Origin: Rhizobiaceae bacterium
GTDB lineage: Bacteria; Pseudomonadota; Alphaproteobacteria; Rhizobiales; Rhizobiaceae
Reading direction: 5' to 3'
Length of the DNA: 64,000 nt
Assembly: GCA_019635795.1 (NCBI GenBank)
Contig: JAHBYV010000010.1
Coordinates: 1 to 64,000, forward strand
A model generated the notes under the pieces. The model saw only the letters and a list, made by a program, of their open reading frames with translations. It had not been told where the DNA came from and did no database searches. This document shows positions 25,616 to 33,724 of the stretch, in pieces. Numbering within the stretch: the first letter of the stretch is position 1; each line of letters begins with the position of its first letter. The position numbers were made by a program, and so were the translations under genes.

Positions 25616-26572
25616 TTACTTGCCCAAGCTTTCCTTGGTCAGAAGCTTTGTGCCGGTTACGTGCAAATGGGGGATCGTATGACCCTGGTTCAAAGCGACG
25701 AGGTACTTAACGGCCCAGTATCCCATTTCCCACTGGCGATCTGAAGCGCACGCATAGATTGTGCCGTCTTCGATAAACGGAATGGTTTCTGGCAACGCGT
25801 TCGTGCCGACTACGAGAACTTTACCGGAAAGCCCCGCATTCTTCACTGCGCGTGCAGCACCTACCGGGTTCGAAGCGTTATTTCCGAAGACGGCAGCAAG
25901 ATTCGGATGCGCCTGGAGAGCATTCTCCGTCAGCGAAACGGCTGTCTCCAGATTGTCGTTGTCTGGCCGTTCAAAGACGATCTTCATGTCGGGGTATTCT
26001 TGAAGAGCCTTCTTGAACCCGACCAGACGTTCGACGTGGTTAGGGGCCGTCAGGCTGCCCGACAGAACAGCGATATCGCCCTTTCCACCGAGTTTCTCGG
26101 CAAGCGCCTTACCGACATCATAGCCAACCTGCTCGGTATTCACGTCACCGATAAAGTTGAACTGCTCGTCGCAGAACGTGTCGAATGTTACGACATTGAG
26201 ACCAGCAGAAACGGCTTCTCCAACCAGACGGGTGTTTGTTCCCGGATCCAGACAGGAAATTCCGAGACCGTCCGGCTTCTTGCCGATATTTGCCTCGATG
26301 CGGTTGTTGTGGTCAGCCACGTCAGCTTGCGGCGGAGCGTCCCAAACGACATTGACCTTGATGCCGGCTTTTTCCTGCTCAGCTACGGCCACTTCGATGC
26401 CCTTACGAACTTCTTCGTACCAGGGATGGATCAGTTTTGGCACAAAGATGAAGTTTAGATCTCGATCAATTGGACGGATGAGATCGCCCTGCTCAAAGGC
26501 ATGGGCTGCACCCGACATCAATAGCGCCGAAACCGACGAGATGACCAGCTTCCTGAAGACAGATACTGACAT
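25616..26572 (-). CDS. Rbs-type sugar ABC transporter substrate-binding protein
   Basis: A 318-residue periplasmic binding protein (Peripla_BP_4). It starts with a Sec signal peptide (MSVSVFRKLV..., cleavage near AHA, residue 23). The mature part shows NFIFVPKLIHPWYEEVRKGIE near residue 35 and CLDPGTNTRLV near 108, the latter in place of the more usual SPxDxxALxP ligand segment. The start at 26572 has GGAGGT upstream on its strand; the longer open frame is not supported. The sugar is unknown. Confidence 0.88.
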   Translation of the reverse strand: MSVSVFRKLVISSVSALLMSGAAHAFEQGDLIRPIDRDLNFIFVPKLIHPWYEEVRKGIEVAVAEQEKAGIKVNVVWDAPPQADVADHNNRIEANIGKKPDGLGISCLDPGTNTRLVGEAVSAGLNVVTFDTFCDEQFNFIGDVNTEQVGYDVGKALAEKLGGKGDIAVLSGSLTAPNHVERLVGFKKALQEYPDMKIVFERPDNDNLETAVSLTENALQAHPNLAAVFGNNASNPVGAARAVKNAGLSGKVLVVGTNALPETIPFIEDGTIYACASDRQWEMGYWAVKYLVALNQGHTIPHLHVTGTKLLTKESLGK

Positions 26573-26731
26573 ACTTTCACTACCTCCCAAATTATCAAAC
26601 CGCCAATCGGTTCGAATGGTTGTGTGGCCCCTCGCATTCGTGAGCCGGGTTTTCACCTGACCCGCAATTGCGAGCGACCTGCTCCTCTGCTTCTGACAAC
26701 GATGGCGCTGTTGGCAGAAAGTGTAATGCGA

Positions 26732-27409
26732 CTAGCCATTTGCATGCTTCCCTAGCTTCTCTTTAAGAGTGGCGAGGAACTGGGCAGCGGTGGCCCCATC
26801 AGTCGCACGATGATCGCAAGTGAGGGAAAATTCGGCGACGTCACGCCATTGCGGCTCGCCATTGTTCCAGACGAACCGCTTGCTTGCCGAGCCAATCGCC
26901 AGGATCGCTACCTGCGGCGGGTTCAGAATGGCGGTAAACCGCGCGACATCGAACATGCCAAGGTTCGAGATCGTAAATGTTCCGCCCACCATATCGGTGA
27001 CGCGGAGTTGGCCGGTACGCGCCTTCTGGACAATCTGTCGGCGGCGTTCCGCAATTTGATCAATCGTGAGCGCTTGCGCACCGTGAATGACCGGCACCGA
27101 AAGTCCATTTTCGGACGAGACAGCAAGCCCGATATTGATGTCTTCGTGCTCAACGATGGCATCTTCTCGAAAATGCGCGTTGAGCTGCGGGTGGGCGGCC
27201 AGCGAGGAAACTGTCGCGGCCAATATCATATCTGTGACCGTTATTCCTTCCTTTCGACCTGAGACTGCTGCGCTCATGTCCACTTCCACCGTGACCGCAA
27301 ACATCGGGGCCTGCCACGCTTCGTTCATGTGGCGAACCATGGTCCGTGCGGTTCTGGAAAGGGGAACCACCCGCGAATTGGCTGTCTCCAGGGCGCTCGT
27401 CACTTTCAA
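26732..27409 (-). CDS. 2-oxo acid dehydrogenase E2, catalytic domain only
   Basis: A 225-residue protein equal to the catalytic (acyltransferase) domain of dihydrolipoamide acyltransferases. The active-site motif CDHRATDGATAAQFL lies near residue 200 (His and Asp of DHRxxDG), and FTISNLGMFDVARFTAILNPPQ near 145 is a standard E2 block. There is no lipoyl domain and no recognisable peripheral-subunit-binding domain. The lipoyl domain is encoded by the gene just upstream. A TTG one base after that gene's stop (AAGGA nearby) is the likely start; a GTG six bases on is an alternative. Confidence 0.82.
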   Translation of the reverse strand: MKVTSALETANSRVVPLSRTARTMVRHMNEAWQAPMFAVTVEVDMSAAVSGRKEGITVTDMILAATVSSLAAHPQLNAHFREDAIVEHEDINIGLAVSSENGLSVPVIHGAQALTIDQIAERRRQIVQKARTGQLRVTDMVGGTFTISNLGMFDVARFTAILNPPQVAILAIGSASKRFVWNNGEPQWRDVAEFSLTCDHRATDGATAAQFLATLKEKLGKHANG

Positions 27410-27410
27410 T

Positions 27411-27653
27411 TCATCCTTCGGTTTCAATGATCGCGAGAACGGTGCGGACCTGAACTTCTTCGTTCTCCTGGACGAGTATTTCCGTAATGACGCCGCTGGC
27501 CGGTGCTTCCAGTTCCTGGGTGGCCTTTTCAGCCTCGATGTCGGCGATGATGTCACCTTCCTCGATAGAGTCGCCGACCTTCTTCTTCCACTCGACTATT
27601 GTTCCGGCGCTCATGCCCATGCCCCATTGGGGCAACAAGACCTCAACTCTCAT
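27411..27653 (-). CDS. Free-standing lipoyl-domain protein
   Basis: An 80-residue protein that is a single biotinyl/lipoyl domain: LLPQWGMGMSAGTIVEW, the lipoyl-lysine motif DIEAEKATQELEAP near residue 42, and GVITEILVQENEEVQV. It should carry the acyl group between E1 and the separate E2. ATG at 27653 has AGGAG 7 bases upstream and lies 2 bases after the E1-beta stop. Splitting the lipoyl domain from E2 is unusual; normally they are one chain joined by a flexible linker. Confidence 0.85.
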   Translation of the reverse strand: MRVEVLLPQWGMGMSAGTIVEWKKKVGDSIEEGDIIADIEAEKATQELEAPASGVITEILVQENEEVQVRTVLAIIETEG

Positions 27654-27655
27654 TG

Positions 27656-28681
27656 CTAACTCCTGGAAATGTTGGAACTGGCTTCGGAAGCGCGCGAAGC
27701 GCAAACCGATTTAACCGCAGCCTTGATTTTCTCAGCTGTCGGATAGATCTGGGCTTCAAGCGAGGGGCTGAACGGGATTTGCATATCGGGTGAAGTCACC
27801 CTGACAATCGGCGCTTTGAGACTGCCGAACGCTTCTTCCGCAACTATAGCCGATATTTCGGCAGCAACTCCGCAGCTACGATGTGCCGGATCGACGACAA
27901 CCAGGCGGCCTGTGCGCCGGACCGACTCGACAATGGTATCCTTGTCGAGAGGAACCAGCGTACGAGGATCAATTACCTCCGCCGATATTCCATCGGCAGC
28001 GAGCGCTTCTGCTGCTGTCAATGCGAGCGGTACGGCTCCGGCTATGGCGACGATTGTGACGTCGCTGCCTTCGCGCCTGACACGGGCAACCCCGAAAGGG
28101 ATCCGGTATTCTTCTTCGTCAACTTCTTCCTTCAGTCCCCACAGCAGACACGTCTCAAAAATGAGAACCGGGTCATTGCTGTCGACAGCTGTGCGCAACA
28201 GCCCCTTGGCATCCGATGGTGAAGCCGGCGCGACGATCTTCAGTCCCGGTACATTCATGAACATCGGGTAGGGGCGATCCGAGTGATGCGCGCCTGTGCT
28301 GAGGCCGTAGAACATGGCGGAGCGGAATACGACCGGTATCGAATTCTGACCGCCGAACATGTACCTGTTCTTGGCAGCCTGATTTACGAACTGGTCCATC
28401 GCCATGTAGAGAAAGCTTGAGTAGGACAAGTCAACTATAGGCCTTAAACCGGTCATTGCCGCGCCAATCGCGGCGCCGACAATAGCTTCCTCCGATATTG
28501 GGGTATTGCGTATGCGGTTGCGGCCAAATTCCTGCAGGAAATCGCCTTTTTCTGCGCGAGCCTTGCCTGCGCCGGTCGTTCCATAAACGTTTGCCTCGAC
28601 GTCTTCCCCGATAATGACGACACGGGGATCAGCCTGCATTGCCTCGCGCTGGGCGGCGCCGATGGCGCCGATATAGGTCAT
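27656..28681 (-). CDS. 2-oxo acid dehydrogenase-type E1, beta subunit
   Basis: A 341-residue transketolase-like E1 beta subunit, with GEDVEANVYGTTG near residue 27, PISEEAIVGAAIGAAMTGLRP near 61, FVNQAAKNRYMFGGQ near 93 and VIDPRTLVPLDKDT near 230. It completes the thiamine-pyrophosphate site with the alpha subunit. It resembles acetoin-dehydrogenase (AcoB) and branched-chain E1 beta. The ATG at 28681 lies 6 bases beyond the E1 alpha stop. Confidence 0.88.
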   Translation of the reverse strand: MTYIGAIGAAQREAMQADPRVVIIGEDVEANVYGTTGAGKARAEKGDFLQEFGRNRIRNTPISEEAIVGAAIGAAMTGLRPIVDLSYSSFLYMAMDQFVNQAAKNRYMFGGQNSIPVVFRSAMFYGLSTGAHHSDRPYPMFMNVPGLKIVAPASPSDAKGLLRTAVDSNDPVLIFETCLLWGLKEEVDEEEYRIPFGVARVRREGSDVTIVAIAGAVPLALTAAEALAADGISAEVIDPRTLVPLDKDTIVESVRRTGRLVVVDPAHRSCGVAAEISAIVAEEAFGSLKAPIVRVTSPDMQIPFSPSLEAQIYPTAEKIKAAVKSVCASRASEASSNISRS

Positions 28682-28686
28682 TACAG

Positions 28687-29706
28687 TCAAGATGCGCGCT
28701 CCAGCTCATAGGTATCTGTATAGAGGTCCTCAAAGGCGACGCCGGGTTCGGGGTAGGGGCTCTCGTCTGTGAACTTGACGGCGTCTTCCACTTCTTGGGC
28801 AACTTCAGCTTCAAGCCCGTCGAGCGCCGCGGCATCGGCGATCTGCTTTTGTATCAACGTTTCGCGGAAGAGCTTTATCGGGTCGCGGTTTAGCCAATGC
28901 TCGCGCTCTTCAGCGTCGCGATAATCGACGGCCAACCGCAAACCCTCAGCATGTTCGCGGAAACGATAGGTCATGACCTCAATCAGAGTCGGACCGTCGC
29001 CCCGGCGGGCACATTCAACGGCCTCATGAACCGCGTCATGAACTGCGATAACGTCCTGTCCGTCTTCGACCAGTACTCCGGCCATGCCGAAGCCGGCAGC
29101 TCGCTTCCAAATGCGCCCGCCTGTCACAGTGTGTGCGGGGGTGGACAGGGCATACTGGTTATTCTCACAGAGAAAGATGACGGGCAGGCGCCATGCCGAT
29201 GCGAGATTCATGGCCTCGTAAAGAACGCCCTGATTGGCGGCGCCGTCTCCAAAGAATGACAAGGCAACCCGGTCTTCCCCTAATATCTGTGCTGAGAATG
29301 CCGCGCCGACCGCGATCGGAATCGAAGAGCCTGTAATTCCCGATTCACCCAGGCTCCCGATTGAAGCGTCGGCCAGATGCAGCGATCCCCCCTTGCCTCG
29401 GCACACGCCGGTGGCTTTGCCTACAAGCTCGGCCATCAACGGTCCAAGCTTTGCGCCTTTGCCGATAGGGTGACCGTGGCTGCGGTGGTTGCCTGCAATG
29501 TTGTCTTGCGGGCGTAGCGCCATACATGCGCCAACAACCTGCGCCTCCTGACCTACACTGGTATGTAAGGTGCCAGGGATTTGTCCGCGCCGGACCATTT
29601 TGGACGCGCGTTCTTCGAACAGCCGGATACGCAACATTCGCCGCTGCATTTCCAACATCATGTCGCGGGGGATCGTTGGCCCGCGCTCGGTTTGAGTATT
29701 GTTCAT
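28687..29706 (-). CDS. 2-oxo acid dehydrogenase-type E1, alpha subunit
   Basis: A 339-residue E1 alpha of the acetoin/pyruvate dehydrogenase family. The thiamine-pyrophosphate motif GDGAANQGVLYEAMN...CENNQYA spans about residues 167-198, and HTSVGQEAQVVGAC near 48 and YRFREHAEG near 262 are common to AcoA. It uses ThDP to cleave or decarboxylate a 2-keto or alpha-hydroxyketone compound and passes the acyl group to lipoyl. No E3 gene is nearby; the housekeeping lipoamide dehydrogenase must serve. Confidence 0.88.
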   Translation of the reverse strand: MNNTQTERGPTIPRDMMLEMQRRMLRIRLFEERASKMVRRGQIPGTLHTSVGQEAQVVGACMALRPQDNIAGNHRSHGHPIGKGAKLGPLMAELVGKATGVCRGKGGSLHLADASIGSLGESGITGSSIPIAVGAAFSAQILGEDRVALSFFGDGAANQGVLYEAMNLASAWRLPVIFLCENNQYALSTPAHTVTGGRIWKRAAGFGMAGVLVEDGQDVIAVHDAVHEAVECARRGDGPTLIEVMTYRFREHAEGLRLAVDYRDAEEREHWLNRDPIKLFRETLIQKQIADAAALDGLEAEVAQEVEDAVKFTDESPYPEPGVAFEDLYTDTYELERAS

Positions 29707-29733
29707 TCAGTTCATCATCTCATATTGGCGTGG

Positions 29734-31239
29734 TCACTGAGCCTGCTGGCGGCTCGACGTAACGGGCAGGCCGCGAGAGCGGGCAACGGCGCGCACCCAT
29801 TGATCCCTTTCTTCCAGACGTGCTCGGGTATCGAAGTGGGGTGAAAAACGCTCGGTCCCGCGATCAAGCTTCGCAAGGGCATCGAGCGTAAATAGTCCGG
29901 CGCTCACACCTGCAAGCTGAGCTGCGCCGAGTGCAGAAAGTTCGGCCACGGGCGATCGCTCCACGGGAACACCCATGATGTCCGCCTCGAACTGAAGCAG
30001 CTGGTTGTTACGGGTTGGGCCGCCATCCACCAGCATCCGTTCGACCGGAGCGCCTGACGCACGAAAAGCTTCGATTACGTCGGCAATCTGATGGGCGATG
30101 GAGTCAATTGCCGCCCGCGCGAAGGGCGCACGGGTGACGCCAAATGAAAAGCCGGAAGCAATGGCGCAAGCGCCCGGGTCCCACCATGGTGCAGCAAGCC
30201 CACTGAAAGCTGGGACAAGCGAAACACCTTGCGAATTGGGGACCGTAGAGGCTAGAACGGCAAGCTCGTCTACAGATATGCCGAGAAGTTCCGCTACCCA
30301 TACCAGGGTTGATCCGGAACTGCGGTTTACGCCCTCGTAGGCCAATGCGGGTTTATCGATTTGCCACGCGATGGTCAGGCAAACGCCGGGCGCACCGGCC
30401 TGTCCGTCAACGACCATTTCACGGTCAACCAGACCCATAACGGATGAACCTGTGCCATGCGTTGCTTTTACCAAACCGGGCGCAAGCGCGCCGTGGGCGA
30501 ACAGTGCAGAGTGCGAATCCGCCAGGACTGCACCGATCGGGGTGCCGTCGGCCAATGGCGCCAATCCACGAATGTTCGGAAATGGGCCGGTTGATCCGAC
30601 AACCCGGGGCAGTGCTGCCAGAGGTATGTTGAATATTTCAAGGAGATCCTCGTCCCAGCGGCCTTCGACAACATTCAGGAGCTGTGTGCGTGATGCATTG
30701 CCTGCTTCGATAACAGCATCGCCGCCAAAGCGCGAAAGAATGAAGGAGTCGATGGTCCCAATGCAAATGTCGCCAGCTTTCGCGCGTTGTTGACCTTGGG
30801 GGATACGATCCAGCAGCCAGCGAGCCTTCGCCGCAGAGAACATCGGATCAAGCGGAAGACCGCATCGCGAACGAACAGTATCGGCATGCCCCGCCGCTTC
30901 GATGTCAGAGCACAGGCTTTCGGCACGCTTGTCTTGCCAGGAAAGAACGGGCGACAGCGCCTCACCCGTCCGACGGTCCCATATCACGCAGGACTCGCGC
31001 TGATTGCTAAAGCCTACAGCAGCGATGTTCTTGGCTTTTTCTGAATCGAGCGCATCCTGAACCGCACGAAGCACGCTCCCCCATATTTCTTCGGCATCTT
31101 GTTCAACCCATCCGGGTTGTGGAGCGGAAATCGAGACCGGTGCCTGTGAAATCGAAACGACTTTGCTGTCAGCGTCGATGACAAGTGCCTTTGTCGATCC
31201 TGTTCCCTGATCTATGGCAAGAATCTGCGAATTAGGCAC
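29734..31239 (-). CDS. FGGY-family carbohydrate kinase (glycerol kinase-like), GTG start
   Basis: A 501-residue sugar kinase, first gene of the leftward operon. It starts LAIDQGTGSTKALVID (phosphate-binding loop 1), has GFSNQRESCVIWDRRTGEAL near residue 75, ATHGTGSSVMGL near 260 and the FGGY-type C-terminal block LVDGGPTRNNQLLQFEADIMG near 408. It phosphorylates a polyol or ketose. The GTG follows GGGGAG by ~6 bases. Its promoter carries an operator shared with the SDR gene at 32877. Confidence 0.88.
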   Translation of the reverse strand: MPNSQILAIDQGTGSTKALVIDADSKVVSISQAPVSISAPQPGWVEQDAEEIWGSVLRAVQDALDSEKAKNIAAVGFSNQRESCVIWDRRTGEALSPVLSWQDKRAESLCSDIEAAGHADTVRSRCGLPLDPMFSAAKARWLLDRIPQGQQRAKAGDICIGTIDSFILSRFGGDAVIEAGNASRTQLLNVVEGRWDEDLLEIFNIPLAALPRVVGSTGPFPNIRGLAPLADGTPIGAVLADSHSALFAHGALAPGLVKATHGTGSSVMGLVDREMVVDGQAGAPGVCLTIAWQIDKPALAYEGVNRSSGSTLVWVAELLGISVDELAVLASTVPNSQGVSLVPAFSGLAAPWWDPGACAIASGFSFGVTRAPFARAAIDSIAHQIADVIEAFRASGAPVERMLVDGGPTRNNQLLQFEADIMGVPVERSPVAELSALGAAQLAGVSAGLFTLDALAKLDRGTERFSPHFDTRARLEERDQWVRAVARSRGLPVTSSRQQAQ

Positions 31240-31314
31240 TTAAGCTCTCCCCTCCCTGTTATTCGGCAAGAGTGGACTCCAGGGTCACGCTCAATTGCCA
31301 AACTTATGCATGGT

Positions 31315-31375
31315 GTGAATTTTTATTCACTAGTGCATATATACTTTAAGGTAGCAAAATGCGTTCGGGTGTCAA
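31315..31375 (-). promoter_or_regulatory. Promoter and SorC-type operator of the kinase/E1/importer operon
   Basis: On the minus strand: TTGACA (31375-31370), 16 bases, TACCTT (31353-31348), then AAAGTATATATGC and the palindrome core TGAATAAAAATTCA (31329-31316), flanked by G and C to give a 16-base palindrome. The same order of elements precedes the SDR at 32877. The palindrome lies about 10-30 bases after the expected start of transcription, fitting repression. Confidence 0.7.
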
Positions 31376-31547
31376 GTCTGTTTGGAGGTAGCAAACAGGC
31401 GAGTGCACGCATAGATTGAGAGGCGGCACTGGCGCTTTCCTCATTTGCGGTTCGATGCAGGAGGGCGTCGATCCGACTGTGCAGCATGGCGCCCATGCTG
31501 GCATAGGTCTTTATAGTAGCCCTGAGGCTAGGTGCGTGCGGAGAATG

Positions 31548-32495
31548 TTAAAGAAGCTTCTCGGCGGTGAATCGGTCTGTCACGAGCACGTTGATAAGCT
31601 TGCCTTTCATGCAGGCTCGAATAGCCTCAACCTTCTGCTGGCCGCCAGCAACGCCGATTACGCGGCGCACCGACTTTAGTTCGTCAAGGGTAATACCAAT
31701 GACCCGGTCATCAAGTGGCCCGCGAACTGGCTTGCCCTCACTGTCAAAGAAACGCAGAGAGGATTCCCCGACGGCACCACTGCGTGCAGCACCATCGATT
31801 TCTTCATCGGAAAAGGCACTTCCGGAATTGGCAAATATTGCCGAGGGCCGGAGCGCACCGATCCCGACCAGTGCGATTGTCAGACGCTTGAATTGGTCCA
31901 GTGCGGCGCGCACGTAGGTATCGCCGACCATTACCTTTTGTGCTGCCGGCGAACTCACCACGCCGCGTGCGGGCAATAATTGGGGCTCCGCGCCTGTGAG
32001 TGCCGCAAGGCGTGTGACCATCTGGGTGGCGTGGGTTTGGACAGACGGGTTGCCAATGCCGCCGACTATTTGAACAACGCGCTCGGCTTTCAGATGCTTG
32101 CTTGGCCGGATTGCATCGACCGTGCGCAAAAGCGACGTGCTCCAGGACGACACGCCGATAACCTCACGTTCGCCGAGTGTGGTCTCTATATAGTGAGCCG
32201 CCGCTGAGCCGATTGCAGAAAGAATCGGCTCATCCCGGTCTTCGTAGCATTCAGCAATGATAGCTTCATTGAGACCGTATTGTTGTCGTAGTCCATCCTC
32301 CAGTTGGGGATAGGTACCGCGGGGAACATTAATAGATACGCGAACGACGCCCTCGACTTCTGCCCGCTTCAACAGCCGCGAAACCTTGGCTTGCGACATG
32401 TGAAGTTGCTGGGAGATGTCGGCCTGTTTGAGTTGGCACTCATGATAGAGATGCGCGACCCGAAACATCATTCGCAGTTCGTCAGTGCGGCTCAT
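31548..32495 (-). CDS. SorC/LsrR-type sugar-binding transcriptional regulator 1
   Basis: A 315-residue regulator. The helix-turn-helix is QADISQQLHMSQAKVSRLLKRAEVEGVV (about residues 20-47) and the rest is a sugar-phosphate isomerase-like ligand domain with GVSSWST near 119, VQIVGGIGN near 144 and GVAGGQQKVEAIRA near 280. It should bind a phosphorylated sugar made by the FGGY kinase and release the TGAATAAAAATTCA operator (inference). It sits between the two promoters with that operator. Confidence 0.88.
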   Translation of the reverse strand: MSRTDELRMMFRVAHLYHECQLKQADISQQLHMSQAKVSRLLKRAEVEGVVRVSINVPRGTYPQLEDGLRQQYGLNEAIIAECYEDRDEPILSAIGSAAAHYIETTLGEREVIGVSSWSTSLLRTVDAIRPSKHLKAERVVQIVGGIGNPSVQTHATQMVTRLAALTGAEPQLLPARGVVSSPAAQKVMVGDTYVRAALDQFKRLTIALVGIGALRPSAIFANSGSAFSDEEIDGAARSGAVGESSLRFFDSEGKPVRGPLDDRVIGITLDELKSVRRVIGVAGGQQKVEAIRACMKGKLINVLVTDRFTAEKLL

Positions 32496-32648
32496 TGTGC
32501 TCCGTTCTCTGCGTTACGGGCTAGTGCAATGTTGCTGCATAAGGCACCGACAGCCAATGTCCAGTCAACAACTACGCACGTAATTGAAAATCGAATGAAC
32601 ATTTTTTGCCGCGAAAAGTTTGCCTGCATTGCAACGTACGTCAAACAC

Positions 32649-32706
32649 TTGACATCAGGACTCATTCCGCTATCGTGAAATATATACACGGATGAATAAA
32701 AATTCA
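32649..32706 (+). promoter_or_regulatory. Promoter and SorC-type operator of the SDR at 32877
   Basis: TTGACA (32649-32654), 16 bases, TATCGT (32671-32676), GAAATATATACAC, and palindrome TGAATAAAAATTCA (32693-32706). The 14-base core is identical to that before the kinase operon, and the promoter spacing is the same. This implies common control. Confidence 0.7.
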
Positions 32707-32876
32707 TAGCGGTGCGAAGCGGTCTGTGAGATTTGCAAATCAGATCCTCTCGTAAGACTTCGAACGAACGGCTTCGTCGAGGATTTCCCGCTACGAATCC
32801 AGCCGATTCACTTCCGGAATGCGCGTCCCGCATTTCGGGGACAGCGACGATGACCGAGACACGATTGGGGAGGAAT

Positions 32877-33671
32877 ATGAGCGAGAATATCAGGCGCTTC
32901 GAGAATCAAACTGTTCTTATTACAGGTGCAAGCCGGGGCATAGGCGAAGGAATTGCCCGGCGTTTTGCGAGCGAAGGTGCAAATGTCGCTGTCAGCTCAA
33001 ACACTCCGGACATCGAAGAAACCGCTGCGCGCCTGCAAAGTGAGACAGGAGCAACCGTCATTGGAAGATTCTGCGACGTGACGAGCCGCGAATCTGTCGA
33101 GGCACTCGTGGACGAAGTTGTTGACCGTTTTGGGCGGCTTGACGTGTCTGTCCAAAATGCGGGCGTGATTTCAGTCAAGCCAATCGCGGAGCTTACCGAG
33201 GGTGATTGGGATAAGGTTCTCGACGTTAATACCAAGGGCGTGTTTCTTTGCTGCCAGGCAGCGGCAAAGCACATGATGAAGCAGAAATACGGTCGTTTGA
33301 TCAACACCGCCTCTGCCCAAGCCCGGCAGGGGTTTATCTACACGCCGCATTATGCGGCCTCGAAATTCGGGGTCATGGGCGTCACGCAAGCGCTATCGCG
33401 CGAGCTTGCACCTTTCAATATCACCGTGAATGCGTTCTGCCCCGGTATCATTGAAACGGATATGTGGGGCCATCTTGATGGCGCCTGGGGTTCGCTGCTT
33501 GGAGATTACAAGCCCGGCGAACTTATGGCGGAATGGGTTAGCGCGATCCCCATGAAACGGGCTGGAACACCGGAAGATGTTTCAGGCCTGGTTGCATTCC
33601 TCGCTTCTAAAGATGCGGCATATATCACCGGCCAAACGATCAATGTTGACGGCGGCATGGTCATGTCGTGA
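32877..33671 (+). CDS. SDR-family oxidoreductase (polyol/sugar dehydrogenase candidate)
   Basis: A 264-residue classical SDR with TGASRGIGEGIARRF near residue 17, QNAG near 92, a Ser in NTASAQARQ near 141 and YAASK near 160. An Asn-rich turn (SSNTPD) after strand 2 instead of Asp suggests possible NADP use. The ATG at 32877 has GGGGAGG 4 bases before it; the earlier open frame runs through the promoter. It is co-regulated with the kinase/E1/E2 operon by the shared operator, so it likely oxidises the imported polyol or deoxysugar. Confidence 0.87.
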   Translation: MSENIRRFENQTVLITGASRGIGEGIARRFASEGANVAVSSNTPDIEETAARLQSETGATVIGRFCDVTSRESVEALVDEVVDRFGRLDVSVQNAGVISVKPIAELTEGDWDKVLDVNTKGVFLCCQAAAKHMMKQKYGRLINTASAQARQGFIYTPHYAASKFGVMGVTQALSRELAPFNITVNAFCPGIIETDMWGHLDGAWGSLLGDYKPGELMAEWVSAIPMKRAGTPEDVSGLVAFLASKDAAYITGQTINVDGGMVMS

Positions 33672-33702
33672 CCGTGCAACAGAGTGGGATGTTCAGGCCA
33701 AT

Positions 33703-33724
33703 GCCCGCGCCATCTGGTGCGGGC
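33703..33724. terminator. Stem-loop between convergent genes
   Basis: GCCCGC pairs with GCGGGC and the stem extends by GCC/GGT (one G-T) around ATCT. It lies between the SDR and the convergent regulator and touches the regulator's stop. No T-run on either side. Confidence 0.5.

Noticed and set aside
26732-27653. Frameshift artefact joining lipoyl domain and E2
   Set aside because: The lipoyl gene ends with a proper stop right at the domain border, and E2 restarts with a nearby ribosome-binding site; no linker or subunit-binding domain is hidden in another frame.
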